A DNA stretch of 64,000 nucleotides from Zingiber officinale. Its lineage: Eukaryota; Streptophyta; Magnoliopsida; Zingiberales; Zingiberaceae. The stretch is from positions 49,136,722 through 49,200,721 of the forward strand of contig NC_056000.1 in NCBI RefSeq assembly GCF_018446385.1, written 5' to 3'. Under the pieces are notes generated by a model. That model ran no database searches, was not told the origin of the DNA, and was given only the letters and a program-made list of their open reading frames with translations. The translations under genes and the position numbers were made by a program. Positions 12,091 to 23,249 of this stretch are shown here, piece after piece (positions within the stretch are counted from its first letter, which is position 1; each line of letters begins with the position of its first letter).

Positions 12091-12598
12091 CACATGATCA
12101 AATTTGTTTGATAGACTTCGTAAGATTTTCTCTACTACCCTTTGGGTCTCCATGATTTCTCCATTTGATGTCATTTGATTCACAGTAGAATCGGTTCGTG
12201 TGAAGTACTCTGAAACTTTTTCATTATCTTTCATCTCTAATTTTTCAAAATCTGCTCGTAGAGATTGTAAGTGTACCTTTTTCACTTGGTCTTGGCTGGA
12301 ATAAGTTGTTTGTAGAATCTCTCATACTCTTTGAGCACTCGTTGCTTTTGAAATCCTTTCATAAACTGGAATTTCAAGGGCTTGATAAATTTGAAAAAGA
12401 GCTTTTCTAGCCTTTTGCTTCTTATTCTTCAAAATATTTCTTTGTGGTTCGATTAATTGATCTTCCTCCTTTGGTACTCCTTCTTCAATAACACTCTATA
12501 AGTCTTGTGATTCAAGACATAACTTCATGAGAGTGCTCCAATAATCAAAGTTTTCACCATTGAATCGAGGCACAAGAGAAACGAGATTGTTGGCTATC

Positions 12599-12610
12599 GC
12601 TCTTATACCA
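12599..12610 (-). other. Primer binding site of the copia element
   Basis: On the minus strand the sequence is TGGTATAAGAGC, one base away from the standard initiator-Met primer site TGGTATCAGAGC, placed 3 bp from the 5' LTR end. Confidence 0.8.
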
Positions 12611-12613
12611 GAT

Positions 12614-12816
12614 TGAAGGAAGATTAACCAAGGAGCAGAGTATATTTAGAGGAGGGAGAAGATTAAGAGAAAAACCAAGCTTTTTTGGTTTTTACTAGCA
12701 TATGTAAAACAATACATGTTCTTCTTTTATACACTTTTGAGTTGCTTGGAACACACACCATCCTTCAAGAAGACATCAAAGACAACATTAATTTGTGACT
12801 CTTTGAAAATCAAAAT
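12614..12816 (-). repeat. Copia 5' LTR, first part
   Basis: Matches 6652-6854 of the partner LTR. It is broken at 12816/12817 by the gypsy element, whose target duplication AAAAT is 12812-12816. The remaining 122 bp of this LTR are at 23128-23249. Confidence 0.88.
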
Positions 12817-13594
12817 TGATCCGGTGGTAAGGACGGGGCCCCATGTCGACGGTGGTCAACGACACGTGGAGGTCAAAGGTCAATAGGGGCGGCCCCAAGG
12901 TCTTACCGAGCAGACAGAACATCTGACCGGTCGGCAGGGTGTCCTCCAGGCCGATCAGAATATAGCTTGATCACAGGTCGAGCTTCCGACGCTTAAGGTA
13001 AAGGAGCTTATGGGCTGAGCGGACATGCCGCTCGGTTGAAGTACAGATCATTGAGGTGCGATCCCATCCGAGCACAGGACCGAGGATCTTCTCGCTCGGT
13101 CCAATACATACACGTACTCGAGTGCTGGGTGCGCCGAGCGGCCGGACCGCTTGGCCCTGGAACCGACAAGAGACGGAAAAAGATGAAAGGGACAACTGGT
13201 AACATCATCCTCGAGACGCCTGCCACCGACAAACAGCATGGTCGGCGCCCGGACCGGACAGAGTATAATACGGTGGAAGTTTCCACCGTCACGTCAGGGA
13301 TATGCTCGGACGATTGCGGAATGGCGTCAGACATGCTTTTTTGACACACTCATTTGGAGGTATGTTTTGGGAAGCGTGCCCCACGCCTCCCCGGGGTCCT
13401 ATATAAGGACCCTAAACTTCGACGGAGGTATGCAGAATTCTCATCACTGTAGCCACAGTTATTCTCCCCGTGGTCCTATATAAGAACCCCTTCTCGGCTC
13501 GGCTTCTTTGTAGGTTCGCCGGAGATCCACATCACCAGTCGAAGATAGTGGAGAACGCCACGTCCCCAGTGTGCGTCGACTCAGCGCTCGGACA
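12817..13594 (+). repeat. Tat element 5' LTR
   Basis: A 778-bp LTR with tatataagg-type promoter sequence near 13400 and 13480. It is followed directly by ggatcaaattggcactgtctg (13595 on), the primer-site region, one change away from the ggcgccgtctgtggg form common in this group. It represents the empty state of the SINE site filled in the 3' LTR. Confidence 0.88.
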
Positions 13595-13645
13595 GGATCA
13601 AATTGGCACTGTCTGTGGGAACATACCTGAATCCGAGTAGAGACG

Positions 13646-15133
13646 ATGGAAGAGGTTGGATGCCAACTCATGGTAACGCTCTCTCCCGAGGAACTAGAGG
13701 CACTCATTCAGGCACGAGCCGCAAAGATGGTGGAGCAACAACAGAAGGCTTAAGCCGAGAAAATAGTGCAGCAGGCCGCCTCAATTTCTGGAGGCCGAGC
13801 GGCAATGGAGGACTGACCAGAACAATATTCTACCTGGGCTCAGAACAAGGGGCAAACCGGCACGCCAGGGGACGCGCCGGTCGCCCCTATTCCATTCCAT
13901 CGATCATTGTTCCAGACGCCGTCGGAATTGGCCCTAGCCAACCAGGGATCGTCCGATGAAGCACCCGTACGGGACGCCAGAAAGGGGAAGGCACCGCGCG
14001 CGGAGTCATCCCCCAAGCGGGTTAATCGCCAGTTCTCGGAGGCGATCTTGCAAGACCCTCTCCCGAAGCATTATGCTCCAATATCGATCGGGGAGTATAG
14101 TGGTGTGATCGATCCGGACGACTATCTCGGTAAGTTCGATAACACAGCCACTCTTCACCAATACACCGACGGGGTCAAATGCAAGGTTTTCCTTACTACG
14201 TTATCTGGTTTGGCTAAACGCTGGTTCCGGAGGTTGCCGGACGGATCAATTAAGAGCTTTAGAGATTTTCGAACAGCCTTCCTCCATCATTTCGCGAGCA
14301 GCAGGCGCTACCAGAAGACCAACGTCAATCTGTTCGCCATCAAACAAGGTTCGAAGGAGCCACTCCGAGCCTACATCCAGCGCTTCAACCAGGTGGCCAT
14401 GGACATCCCAACGGTCACTTCAGAAACTATGATGAACGTGTTCACACAGGGGCTTGTGGACGGTGATTTCTTCCGCTCGCTCATCAGAAAGCCGCCTCGC
14501 GACTACGACCATATGCTACACAAGGACAATGAGTATATCAACGTAGAGGAAGTGCAAGCGGCCAGAAGGAAGGAAGCACCATCTAAACCACCGGCCTCTG
14601 CCGAGCAGAAGCAACCTACTAGCTACCATCCACCTAGAGGACCTCGGGAGGAAGCAGCCCGGGCTCATCAGCAAGCAAGGTCGCACGTCGTTCAACAAGT
14701 AGCGGCTGATCGACCTAAGCCCAGGGGGAAGGTATGGACTCCAATGTTTTGTTCACTCCATCAGTCAACAACCCACAATACGCACGATTGTCGGAGCCTC
14801 CCCCCAGTCGCTCATCCTACGCCAAGGAACTATCGCCGCCGATCACCTTCACCAGACTGGCGACATCGATACCAGAGCCCTGATCGGCGTGTAGAGAGAG
14901 GATCCCCCGAACGACAACATCATCAGCAGCCCAGGACTCAACCTCGGGCATCGCACGAGCATCCCAGGCCATCCGCTCAGGAGGAAGAGAATAGAAGCAA
15001 CGTGCCCCGAGGAGAAATTAGCATCATCGCTGGTGGACCAACGGGAGGTGACTCCAACAAGGCAGCTCACGATCCATGCGGTTGGCTACAATCAGGAGCG
15101 GGCGAGCGGGCCCGAAATCAGCTTTGGCCCTAG
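13646..15133 (+). pseudogene. Tat gag (two nonsense codons)
   Basis: The frame opens at 13646. It has stops at 13751 (TAA) and about 17 codons later (TGA), then is open to 15133. The capsid-like core carries FDNTATLHQYTDG, FLTTLSGLAKRWFRRLPDGSI, FRTAFLHHFASSRRYQK and LRAYIQRFNQVAM. Compared with the second element (62195 on), a deletion of about 13 bp near 15065 throws the end out of frame with protease. Gag assembles virus-like particles in the cytoplasm. Confidence 0.88.
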
Positions 15134-17064
15134 GGACCTCGAGGGAGTCGAAGTCCCACATGATGACGCCCTCATCATCCGAGCGGTAATAGCTAACTAC
15201 ACTATTCACCGCATCTTTATTGATACAGACAGCTCGGTCAACATAATCTTCCAGAAGGTCTTCGACCAATTGCAAATCGACCGAGCTGAGTTGTTGCCGA
15301 TGACAACCCCCCCTCTACGGGTTCACCGGTAATGAAGTTTTGTCGGTCGGACAGGTCTGGCTGGCTATCTCGCTGGGAGAGGAGCCGCTCAGAAGAACGC
15401 GGACTGCTAACTTTATCGTAGTCAACGCCCTCTCCGCGTACAATGTGATCTTGGGGCGACCGGCTCTCAACGAGTTCCGAGCGGTTGTCTCCACCTTTTG
15501 CCAAAAGGTCAAATTCCCCATAGAAGATCGGGTTAGAGAAGCCCGCGGAGACCAACTAGCAGTCCGGCGATGTTATGTGGAGATGGTCCGAGCTGAAGCA
15601 AATGCTGCTCGGAAGGCACCACGCGTCGAGGTAAATGCTATAACCGAAAAGTCACCTTCTTTAATTTACGAAGAAAAGGAGGAAGTAAAGATCCACCCTG
15701 TCCGACTGGATGCCACTACGTTCATCGCATCCGACCTGGAGCCGAGCCAGAAGGAGAAGCTGATCAGATATCTCCAGCAAAACTGTGACGTCTTCGCTTG
15801 GTTGACCCACGAGTTGCCAGGGGTCTCGCCAAGCGTAGCACAGCACGAACTTCAAGTCCGCCCGGACGCTTGGCCGGTGAAGCAGAGGAAGAGGGACTTC
15901 AGCGCTGAACAGAATGTCATCATCCGCGCTGAAGTTGAGAAGCTTCTGGAGGCCGACCACATACGGGAGATACAATTCTCGAGCTGGCTCGCCAATGTGG
16001 TGTTGGTCTCCAAGCCAGGCAACAAATGGAGAGTCTGCATCGATTTCCGAGATCTAAATAAGGCATGCGCGAAGGATTTTTACCCTCTACCCCGGATCGA
16101 CCAACTGGTAGACTCTACTGCTGGATGCGAGCTGATATGCATGCTGGATGCATATCAGCGCTACCACCAAGTGTCACTTGCCCCGGAAGATCAGGACAAA
16201 GTGAGCTTCGTTACTGCGGACGACACTTACTGTTACAACGTGATGTCGTTCGGACTAAAAAACACCGAAGCCACATACCAGCGGCTAATGAACAAAGTGT
16301 TCCGGGAGCAGATCGGACGCAACTTGTAAGTCTACGTGGAAGATATACTAATCAAGTCACTCCGAGCGACGGATCTTTGTACAAACATAGAGGAAACCTT
16401 CCGAACACTGAGGAGGTATGGAGTCAAGCTGAACCCCCAAAAATGTTTGTTCAGAGCAAAAGACGGGTGCTTCTTGGGATACATCGTGATCGAGCGGGGC
16501 ATAGAGGTGAACCCTAGCAAGGTGAAAGCACTGCAAGACATGCCGCCTCCCAGGAATTTGAGGGAAGTGCAACGCCTCACCGGCCGGATAAAGGCATTGT
16601 CGAGATTCATCTCTAAGACAACCGACCGGAGCTTGCCATTTTTCAAGATCTTGCGCCGAGCCACAAAGTTCCAATGGGACGAGGAGTGCAATCAGGCGTT
16701 CGAGGAGCTGAAGATGTACCTGAATTCTTTACTTGTGTTGGCTAAGCCGAACGTAGGCGAGCCACTCCGTATATACCTGTCCTCCACCGAGCATGCTGTC
16801 GGCTCGGCGTTGGTGAAAGGAAGCGAAGAAGAGCAGCCCGTGTATTTCCTGAGCCACATTTTAAAAGATGTCGAGTCTCGCTATACTGGCCTCGAGAAGC
16901 TTGCGTTCGCTTTAGTCCTCGCCGCTCGGAGACTCCGCCCTTATTTCTTGGCACATACAATCATCGTTATGACGAATAGCCCGTTGGGAAGAGTGCTCCT
17001 AAATCCAGAGGCGTCAGGGCGGCTCATCAAATGGACGACAGATCACAGTGAATTCGACATCTAG
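15090..17064 (+). pseudogene. Tat protease, reverse transcriptase and first RNase H
   Basis: The protease active site reads DTDSS at about 15226 where DTGSS is expected (the second element has DTGSS). A one-base C insertion in the C-run near 15310 shifts the frame. The RT follows (VCIDFRDLNKA near 16033), with a stop at 16327 and YVED instead of YVDD at about 16333-16344. RNase H (FLSHILKDVESRYTGLEKLAF) ends at a stop at 17062. At least two catalytic positions are changed, so the enzyme would be inactive even if read through. Confidence 0.9.
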
Positions 17065-17547
17065 TATCAAGCCCGCTCGGCGATTAAGGCGCAATCCTTG
17101 GCAGATTTTGTAACTGAGGTACACAATCCTGAGCCTGAAGCTTCATGGAAAGTATTTGTGGACGGGTCATCCACTCGGCTCGGTAGCGGAATCGGTATTT
17201 TGCTGCTTTCTCCTCAAGAAGAGCGGATGCATCTATCCGTCCGTCTGGATTACCGGGCAACAAATAATGAGGCAGAATATGAGGCCCTCATAGCCGGCCT
17301 ACAGGCCTCACGGCATGTGGGAGCCAGCCGGGTGATACTATATTCTAACTCCCAATTGGCCGCTCAGCAACTCTCGGGGTCCTTCGAGATAAACAACGCA
17401 ATGCTCCGGCTCTACGCGGAGGCCTTTGAAAAACTCAAAACTAACTTCATTGAGGTTGTCATACAGAAGATCCCTCGAGCTGAGAACCAGTCAGCAGACG
17501 AATTAGCCAAGCTCGCTAGCTCAATATCGCCGATCATCATCCAATAG
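17065..17547 (+). pseudogene. Second (archaeal-type) RNase H of the Tat element
   Basis: In the same frame as the first RNase H but after the stop at 17062. Motifs include FVDGSSTRLGSGIG, NNEAEYEALIAGL and YSNSQLAAQQLSG (the usual D of the last motif is N). ENQSADELAKLAS follows, with a stop at 17545. An additional RNase H of this kind is a marker of the Tat clade. Confidence 0.85.
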
Positions 17548-18835
17548 CCAATTGAGCAAGTGTCCTTGGTGGTGCACATCGACCGGATGGAAGGCCTCAC
17601 ATTCCCGAGGAATTGGAGAACAGCCATAATAGAATTTTTACGTTCGGAGGACACGTCGTCCGATCGGGAGGAAGCCCAACTATTCACGAGAAGAGTCGGC
17701 CGGTTCACACTCATTGGGGACCAGCTTTACAAAAAGGCGTTCTCCCGCCCGCTGCTGAAGTGTGTCAGCTCGGAAGATGCAGAATATATTCTCTAGGAAG
17801 TACATCAAGGATCTTGCGGAGGTCATCCGGGCGGGCGATCATTGGCTAGGAAGATCTTGCTGGCCATATACTTCTGGCCAACTCTACAAGATGACGCCGC
17901 TCGGACCGTCGCCACATGCCTTTCCTGTCAGAAGTTCCACAGCTTCTCCCATAGGCCAACGGAGAGGATGAAGGCGTCTACTATGTCCTGCCCATTCGAC
18001 CAGTGGGGTATGGATATAGTGGGACCTTTCCCTATGGCGACCGGACAGCGGAGGTTTTTATTAGTTGCGGTCAACTATTTCTCCAAGTGGGTCGAAGCCG
18101 AATCACTGGTCAAAATAACCGAGCAGATGGTCAAGAAGTTCATCTAGCAACATATAATTTGTCAGTTTGACATTCCTCGTCGGTTCATTTCGGATAACGA
18201 GCGGCAGTTCGTTGGTCAGCGGCTCGGAGAATGGTGCAAGGGATATGACATCGAACAACACTTCACTTCCGTAGCGTATCCTCAGAGCAACGGTCAAGCT
18301 GAGGTAGCCAATCGGGAGATCCTGCGAATGCTTCGGGTTCGGCTCGATCACATGGGAGGAAGCTGGGTGGATGAGTTGCCCGGCGTGCTATGGGCCATTC
18401 GCACAACCCCAAAGAACGGGGGTGACACCGTTCCTCTTGGTGTACGGGGGCGAGGCGGTCATCCCAATCGAAGTCGGAGTCGAGTCCGAACGGATCCAGA
18501 ACTACGATGGGGACAATGCCGAGCGGAGACAGCTGGAGCTGGACCTAGTGGATGAGGCGCGAGCTAAAACAGTCGTCCGACTGATGGCGTACAGGCAAAG
18601 AATGAAGCAGAATTACAACAGGTGTGTAATTCCCAGAGCATTCCAGGTCAGCGACCTGGTATGGAAGAAGGTGAAGCCCGTCAGCGATGTGAGCAAGATG
18701 GAAGCTCCCTGGGCGGGGCCCTTTAGAGTCGTCGAAAAGCTCCGATCGGGTGCATACTACCTGGAAGATGAGGATGGACAGCGGTTAAAACGACCATGGA
18801 GTGCAAACCACCTCCAGCCATACCGAGCGAGATAA
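17548..18835 (+). pseudogene. Tat integrase
   Basis: Zinc-domain remnants are present (CLSCQKFHS near 17920), followed by the core. The first D is in WGMDIVGPFP (about 18005), then a stop at 18145. The second D is in FISDNERQFVGQ (about 18190), and the E is in NGQAEVANRE (about 18300). A one-base shift near 18417 leads into TPFLLVYGGEAVIP and the C-terminal domain (DLVWKKV, GPFRVVEKL), ending at 18835. Stops also occur near 17545 and 17795. Confidence 0.87.
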
Positions 18836-18959
18836 AAGGTGTGCCAGTATAATTTATTTCATGTATGCTTCGGTCGTCTGTATCCTTTGGCTGCAGGAGT
18901 AAAAATTTTTTAAAAAAAGACAAAGGATATGAGCATTTGGCACCGAATGGCAAAGCGCC

Positions 18960-19490
18960 TAGAAGACCGTCGAGCGACGACGTTAAACTCTAGAGTCGGA
19001 CCGGCGACTATAAATCCCCCGGCTTGAAGTCCGTCGAGGTGCGACGTTAAATTCTAGAGTCGAGCCGGCGACTATAAACCCCCCCCCCCGGGGCTTGAAG
19101 ACCATCGAGCGGCGACGTTAAACTCTAGAGTCGGACTGGCGACTATAAACCCCCCGGCTTGAAGACCGTCGAGCGGCGACGTTAAACTCTAGAGTAAGAC
19201 CGACGACTATAAACCCCCCGGCTTGAAGACCGTCGAGCGGCGACGTTAAACTCTAGAGTCGCACCGACGACTATAAACCCCCCGGCTTGGAGACCGTCGA
19301 GCGGCGACGTTAAACTCTAGAGTCGGGCCGGCGATTATAAACCCCCCGGCCGGAAGACCGTCGAGCGACGAGTTAAACTCTAGAGTCGGACTGGCGACTA
19401 TAAACCCCCCGGCTTGAAGACCGTGGAGCGGCGACGTTAAACTCTAGAGTCGGGACCGGCGACTATTAACTCCCTGGCCCGAGGACTACT
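18960..19490 (+). repeat. 62-bp tandem array in the Tat 3' region
   Basis: Eight units carry gacgttaaactctagagtc followed by ggcgactataaacccccc and a gcttgaagaccgtcgagcg link. Length varies by a few bases, mostly in the C-run. Arrays between pol and the 3' LTR are known in Tat/Ogre elements and may seed satellite DNA. Confidence 0.9.
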
Positions 19491-19550
19491 GAATACCACT
19501 CGGGAGAAATGCGTGCGGAGAAGTAACATTAGCAGAGACGGAATTTTATA

Positions 19551-21807
19551 TTAACGCAGCTTCATCTCCTGGTCATGAGACTTGACCTGGGCTTCAAGCC
19601 TGCTACCCTGGTCTCCAGGCCAGAGGACTTGTGCCGCTCGGCCGCCGGTAATTTCTCCGATTTGTTCAACTCGGCTCGAAGCGTGCATATGAGGCCCCTG
19701 AGCTGGCGCCCCTCCGGAAAATTGAAGCTTTTTCAATTCTTCCTCCAGTGTAGTCAGGCGGTTGCTGACCGTAATGTTCTCTACCCAATTCTATGCACAG
19801 AGGAAATAATATCACGAACCAAGTCAAATAGTCATGTAGTGTGTTAAGAAGCATACCCCGGTAGCTTGCTGCAAGTGGTTGTGGCCGAACTGACCGGGAG
19901 TCATCAAGACGACGCGGGCCCTCGCATCCTCCCATATCTTGGTGAGCGGTCCACGGATAGTAATATGATGCTCAGGGGCGACTGGCCGATCAACCGCCAG
20001 AAGAAATTCTTCTGTTGGAGGTGGAGGACGGCCTTAACCACTCGACGGCTGCTTGGATCAGATTGAGCTGAGGTTGCGCGCCCGGATGACTCGCCGAGCG
20101 GGGCGGATATTATACCAGAACGCCTAAACCGAAGGGGAGCTCGTGGCTGGGAACTGACGGGCGGCGCTCCAAGGGAAGCCATCGGCAAATCAAGCTGAGA
20201 AGGAGTTCGATCCAAAGAAATGGCCTCGATTGGAGCAGGGGTCGGGGCGATTGCTACAGAAGGAGCGCCGGTCGGCTCAGTCACTGTCTCCACAGATGTA
20301 ACTGACTGAGTATGGAGATCCATCCGGCACTGTTTGCGTATTATCAGTGGGGAGTCCTCGGTCGAGTGCCCCATTTCTTCCGATGCTGGTTGTCCGACAG
20401 ACGAGATAGCATCACCGACCGGTGCAGTTGCAGGGATCCGAACGGCCGACTCTCCAATCGCAGGAGAAGCTTCTTCGCTTTCACCCTCGTGTGAGCCGAC
20501 CCGTTCGATGCCTAGATCGGCCATCTCCTTCGCGGCCGCCGCTTCCACTTCGCCAGCTTTCAGCTTCATCCAATCAGCAACCTTGGCGCGCCACATGATG
20601 TCGGCTGCATAAAAGAAGAATAAATCAGTTAGATCAAAAGGAAGGGGGGCAAGGAAAATGCTTACCCATGCTGCTCGGAAGCTTCGTTCTGATCGGGCTC
20701 AGTCCAAATATATATAGCACCCCCTCGTGGAGTAGCTTGTTGATGTTAAATCTTTGTCCGGCGAGCAGATTGGCTGCGTGAAGGTAATCTGGCTAGCTCT
20801 TATATTTACCGAGGTCCGGCAGGCTCGGCACAGTGGTCTGCCATTTAGTGCGGAAGGACGGCCGCTCGGGAAAACGAAGATAGAAATAGTTTTCCTTCCA
20901 ATGTTTATTCGAGATCGACATCTTGTCGAAGAAAACGAGACCGATCCGTGATTGGAAGAGAAAAGTACCCCACTCGGACTGTTTGGGATAGTAGAAGTAG
21001 TGGAAGGTCTTAGGGACTAAGGGGATGTCGTGCAACTTAAAGAGGACAACCACCCCGCATAGCAACCTAAAGGAGTTAGGGACGAGTTGGCCGAGCGGAA
21101 GGCGAAAATAGTTGCACACCTCAAGGATGAACGGATGAATAGGAAAGCGCAGACCGGCCACGAACTGATCTCAAAAAAAGCAAACAGTGTCGGTCAGAGG
21201 GTCGTGTGGCCGATCGGAGGGTCTGGCTAATATCAGTTCATGGTCAGATGGAAGTTCAAAGGTTCGGGTGAAGCTCAGCGCATCCCGCTCATCGAACCGG
21301 CTCTTAGTGGTGGTATACCAGAGGTCGAGGGCGAGGTCAGAGGGACGAGAAGAACTGACCATTATCAAGACAAGGGACGACACGGAGGAAGTCTAAGTTT
21401 GACGAGCAGAATGGTCGGAACAGTGTCCAAAGGAGCACGAAAACAACGAGAAGTGCGAAGAAAAGCACAAAGGAACTGAAAGGAAAAGGGCGAAAGGGCC
21501 TTACGAAAGATAGGACCGAAGGAGGCGGTGGTGGATCACCAGAAAGCAAAGCAACGAGTTCATCGGAACGCTGAACGAGACGAAGCAGAATCCTTCGGAT
21601 GCGCACGCGATATCGCGAAGCGGCCGAAGAGGAGATATGCTTATAAACATTGGGCTTGATCAATCGGAGCCGCCCGATCCAGGTTACGGGATCCAAGGAG
21701 GGGATATGACCGTCGAATTCGAAAAAGTCAAAGGTCACATCAGACCTGACGGCTCGAGTGAACGGTGACAGATGCGCGACCACGTGGCGCTCGCTCACGG
21801 GTCGCAT
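19551..21807 (-). pseudogene. Antisense extra ORF region of the Tat element
   Basis: On the minus strand a frame at 21383-21174 runs into a TGA at 21171-21173 and continues in the same frame (21161-20793). Motifs are LPSDHELILARPSDRP, then FPIHPFILEVCNYFRLPLGQLVPNSFRLLCG. This resembles the plant 'putative gypsy-type transposon' domain (Pfam Transposase_28, by memory). A 230-codon frame rich in Ala, Ser and Pro follows at 20596-19904, and a 156-codon frame lies upstream (21807-21337). A separate antisense gene with introns, between pol and the 3' LTR, is the best reading. The stop makes this copy defective. Its role is unknown. Confidence 0.65.
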
Positions 21808-22114
21808 TTAATGGGCACCATCATGCGAGCATGGTCGCGTGCTCAGCATTAATGACGGTGATTTACACAAATGCCGAGGAGTTTTCTAGGGATAATCAGC
21901 ATGACCGTTATCGGAGCGGCGGGACAACGGCAGGCAAACGAAACTTTCCAAGTACCAACCTGGGACACGTCGAGCGGTGTTACCTACTTGCATAGTCCCC
22001 GGACGGCCGGATACTAATCTCGGTGGATGAGTGGCAGACACGCCACCAAGACGCATAGTCCAGTCAGTTGGACTTAGCGCCTCTTTCGACTAGACTTGAG
22101 GGGGGGGGGACATG

Positions 22115-23122
22115 TGATCCGGTGGTAAGGACGGGGCCCCACGTCGGCGGTGGTCAACGACACGTGGAGGTCAAAGGTCAATAGGGGCGGCCCCAAGGTC
22201 TTACCGAGCAGACAGAACATCTGACCGGTCGGCAGGATGTCCTCCAGGGCGATCGGAATATAGCTTGACCATAGGTCGAGCTTCCGACGCTTAAGGTAAA
22301 AGAGATTATGGGCCGAGCGGACATGCCGCTCGGTTGAAGTACAGATCATTGAGATGCGATCCCATCCGAGCACAGGACCAAGGATCTTCCCGCTCACGTA
22401 CTCGAGTGCTGGGTGCGTTGTCCCCAGGGCGTAGCACAGATGGGGAGTGCATGGTTCTGTGGTTGAAAGGTCCAGGGGTCGATCCCCGGGGTCTCACTGC
22501 CTGGGGTTAACGTCTCCGTCATGCACTTTCCACCTGTGTACCTGCATTTACCTCCCTCCATATTCGTGGGACCGGCTCTAGGGGGGCCGCTGATGTGGCG
22601 GTTCCACTTTTTTTTTCGAGTGCTCGGTACGCCGAGCGGTCGGACCGCTTGGCCCTGGAACCGACAAGAAACGCAAAAAGACGAAAGGGACAGTTGGTAA
22701 CATCATCCTCGAGAGCCTGCCGCCGACAAACAACATGGTCGACGGCTGGACCGGACAGAGTATAGTACGGTGGAAGTTTCTACCGTCACGTCAAGGATAT
22801 GCTCGGACAATTGCGGAATGACGTCAGACATGCTTTTCTGACACACTCATTTGGAGGTATATTTGGGAAAGTGTGCACGCATCGAGAAACATGCCCGCAC
22901 CTCTCCGGGGTCCTATATAAGGATCCCAAACTTCGACGGAGTTATGCAGAATTCTCATCATTGTAGCCACAGTTACTCTGCCTCTTTTCTTCTTCGTCTG
23001 ACTTGAGCGTCGAAGGGTCGTTGCCGGGAACCCCTTCCCGGCTCGGCTTCACATCACTAGTCGGAGACAGCGGAGAGTGCCACGTCCCCAGTGTCCGTCG
23101 ACTCAGCGCTCGAATATGAACA
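22115..23122 (+). repeat. Tat element 3' LTR with SINE insertion
   Basis: A 1008-bp LTR matching 12817-13594. It carries an extra 214 bp (the SINE and its duplicated target) and about 20 bp fewer near 22395. The end reads gaaca instead of the ggaca of the 5' LTR. Confidence 0.87.
22418..22616 (+). mobile_element. tRNA-derived SINE in the Tat 3' LTR
   Basis: A 199-bp insertion relative to the 5' LTR. It begins gtccccagggcgtagcac, has a clear B box (ggggtcgatcccc) and a candidate A box near tggggagtgcatgg, and ends in a run of nine T. It is flanked by a 15-bp duplication with two changes (22403-22417 and 22617-22631). It shares its 3' module with the SINE at 745-960 and the fragment near 28096. 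Confidence 0.87.
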
Positions 23123-23127
23123 AAAAT

Positions 23128-23249
23128 TATTATAGGAAATGAAGAGTTTTGTTGGGAAGTTTTATTGTCATTTAATCTTCAACGTGCAAGAAAGATGAAG
23201 ATGAAGAGATTTTTTTTTGGAAGTTAACTTTGATTTAGTTAATCCATCA
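23128..23249 (-). repeat. Copia 5' LTR, second part
   Basis: Continues the LTR interrupted at 12816. It begins just after the second AAAAT and ends aatccatca. It is followed at 23250-23254 by the CGGAT target duplication. Confidence 0.87.

Larger units (their letters stand above)
10053..12598 (-). pseudogene. Copia gag pseudogene, split by an insertion
   Basis: The N-terminal half lies at about 12590-12102 (retro-gag of the UBN2 type, with motifs NGENFDYW and KDNEKVSEYF), with in-frame stops near 12500 and 12320. It breaks at LSNKFDHV and resumes at 10471 as VVAIEESQG. The C-terminal half has a basic RGRGRG stretch and one zinc knuckle CHYCHKPGHKINDC (C-x2-C-x4-H-x4-C). The interruption is the Mutator-like insertion 10472-12090. 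Confidence 0.85.
12817..23122 (+). mobile_element. Tat-lineage Ty3-gypsy retrotransposon
   Basis: LTRs start TGATCCGGTGG and end in ACA; AAAAT flanks the element (12812-12816 and 23123-23127). The order is gag, protease, RT, RNase H, second RNase H, integrase, the gypsy order. The extra RNase H, the tandem repeat array after pol, and an antisense reading frame before the 3' LTR are features known from the Tat clade. A G-run just before the 3' LTR (22099-22109) is the polypurine tract. Stops and frameshifts make it defective. It sits within the copia 5' LTR, so it is younger than that element. Confidence 0.93.
6652..23249 (-). mobile_element. Ty1-copia retrotransposon, nested host of further insertions
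   Basis: LTRs begin TGAAGGAAG and end AATCCATCA on the plus strand. The element is flanked by CGGAT (6647-6651 and 23250-23254), inside an F-box pseudogene. Minus-strand order is gag, protease, integrase, reverse transcriptase, RNase H, which is the copia order. A primer site near the initiator-Met type lies next to the 5' LTR. Without later insertions (10472-12090 with its duplication, and 12817-23122 with its duplication) it is about 4.7 kb. Coding sequence has several stops and frameshifts, so it is dead. Confidence 0.92.

Noticed and set aside
13008-13707. Frames on both strands in the Tat 5' LTR
   Set aside because: GC-rich LTR sequence; the similar frames in the 3' LTR are not the same length or start, so no coding constraint is visible.
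22440-22500. A functional tRNA gene
   Set aside because: The B box is clear, but no cloverleaf with anticodon arm can be drawn; the duplication and T-tail mark it as a SINE head.
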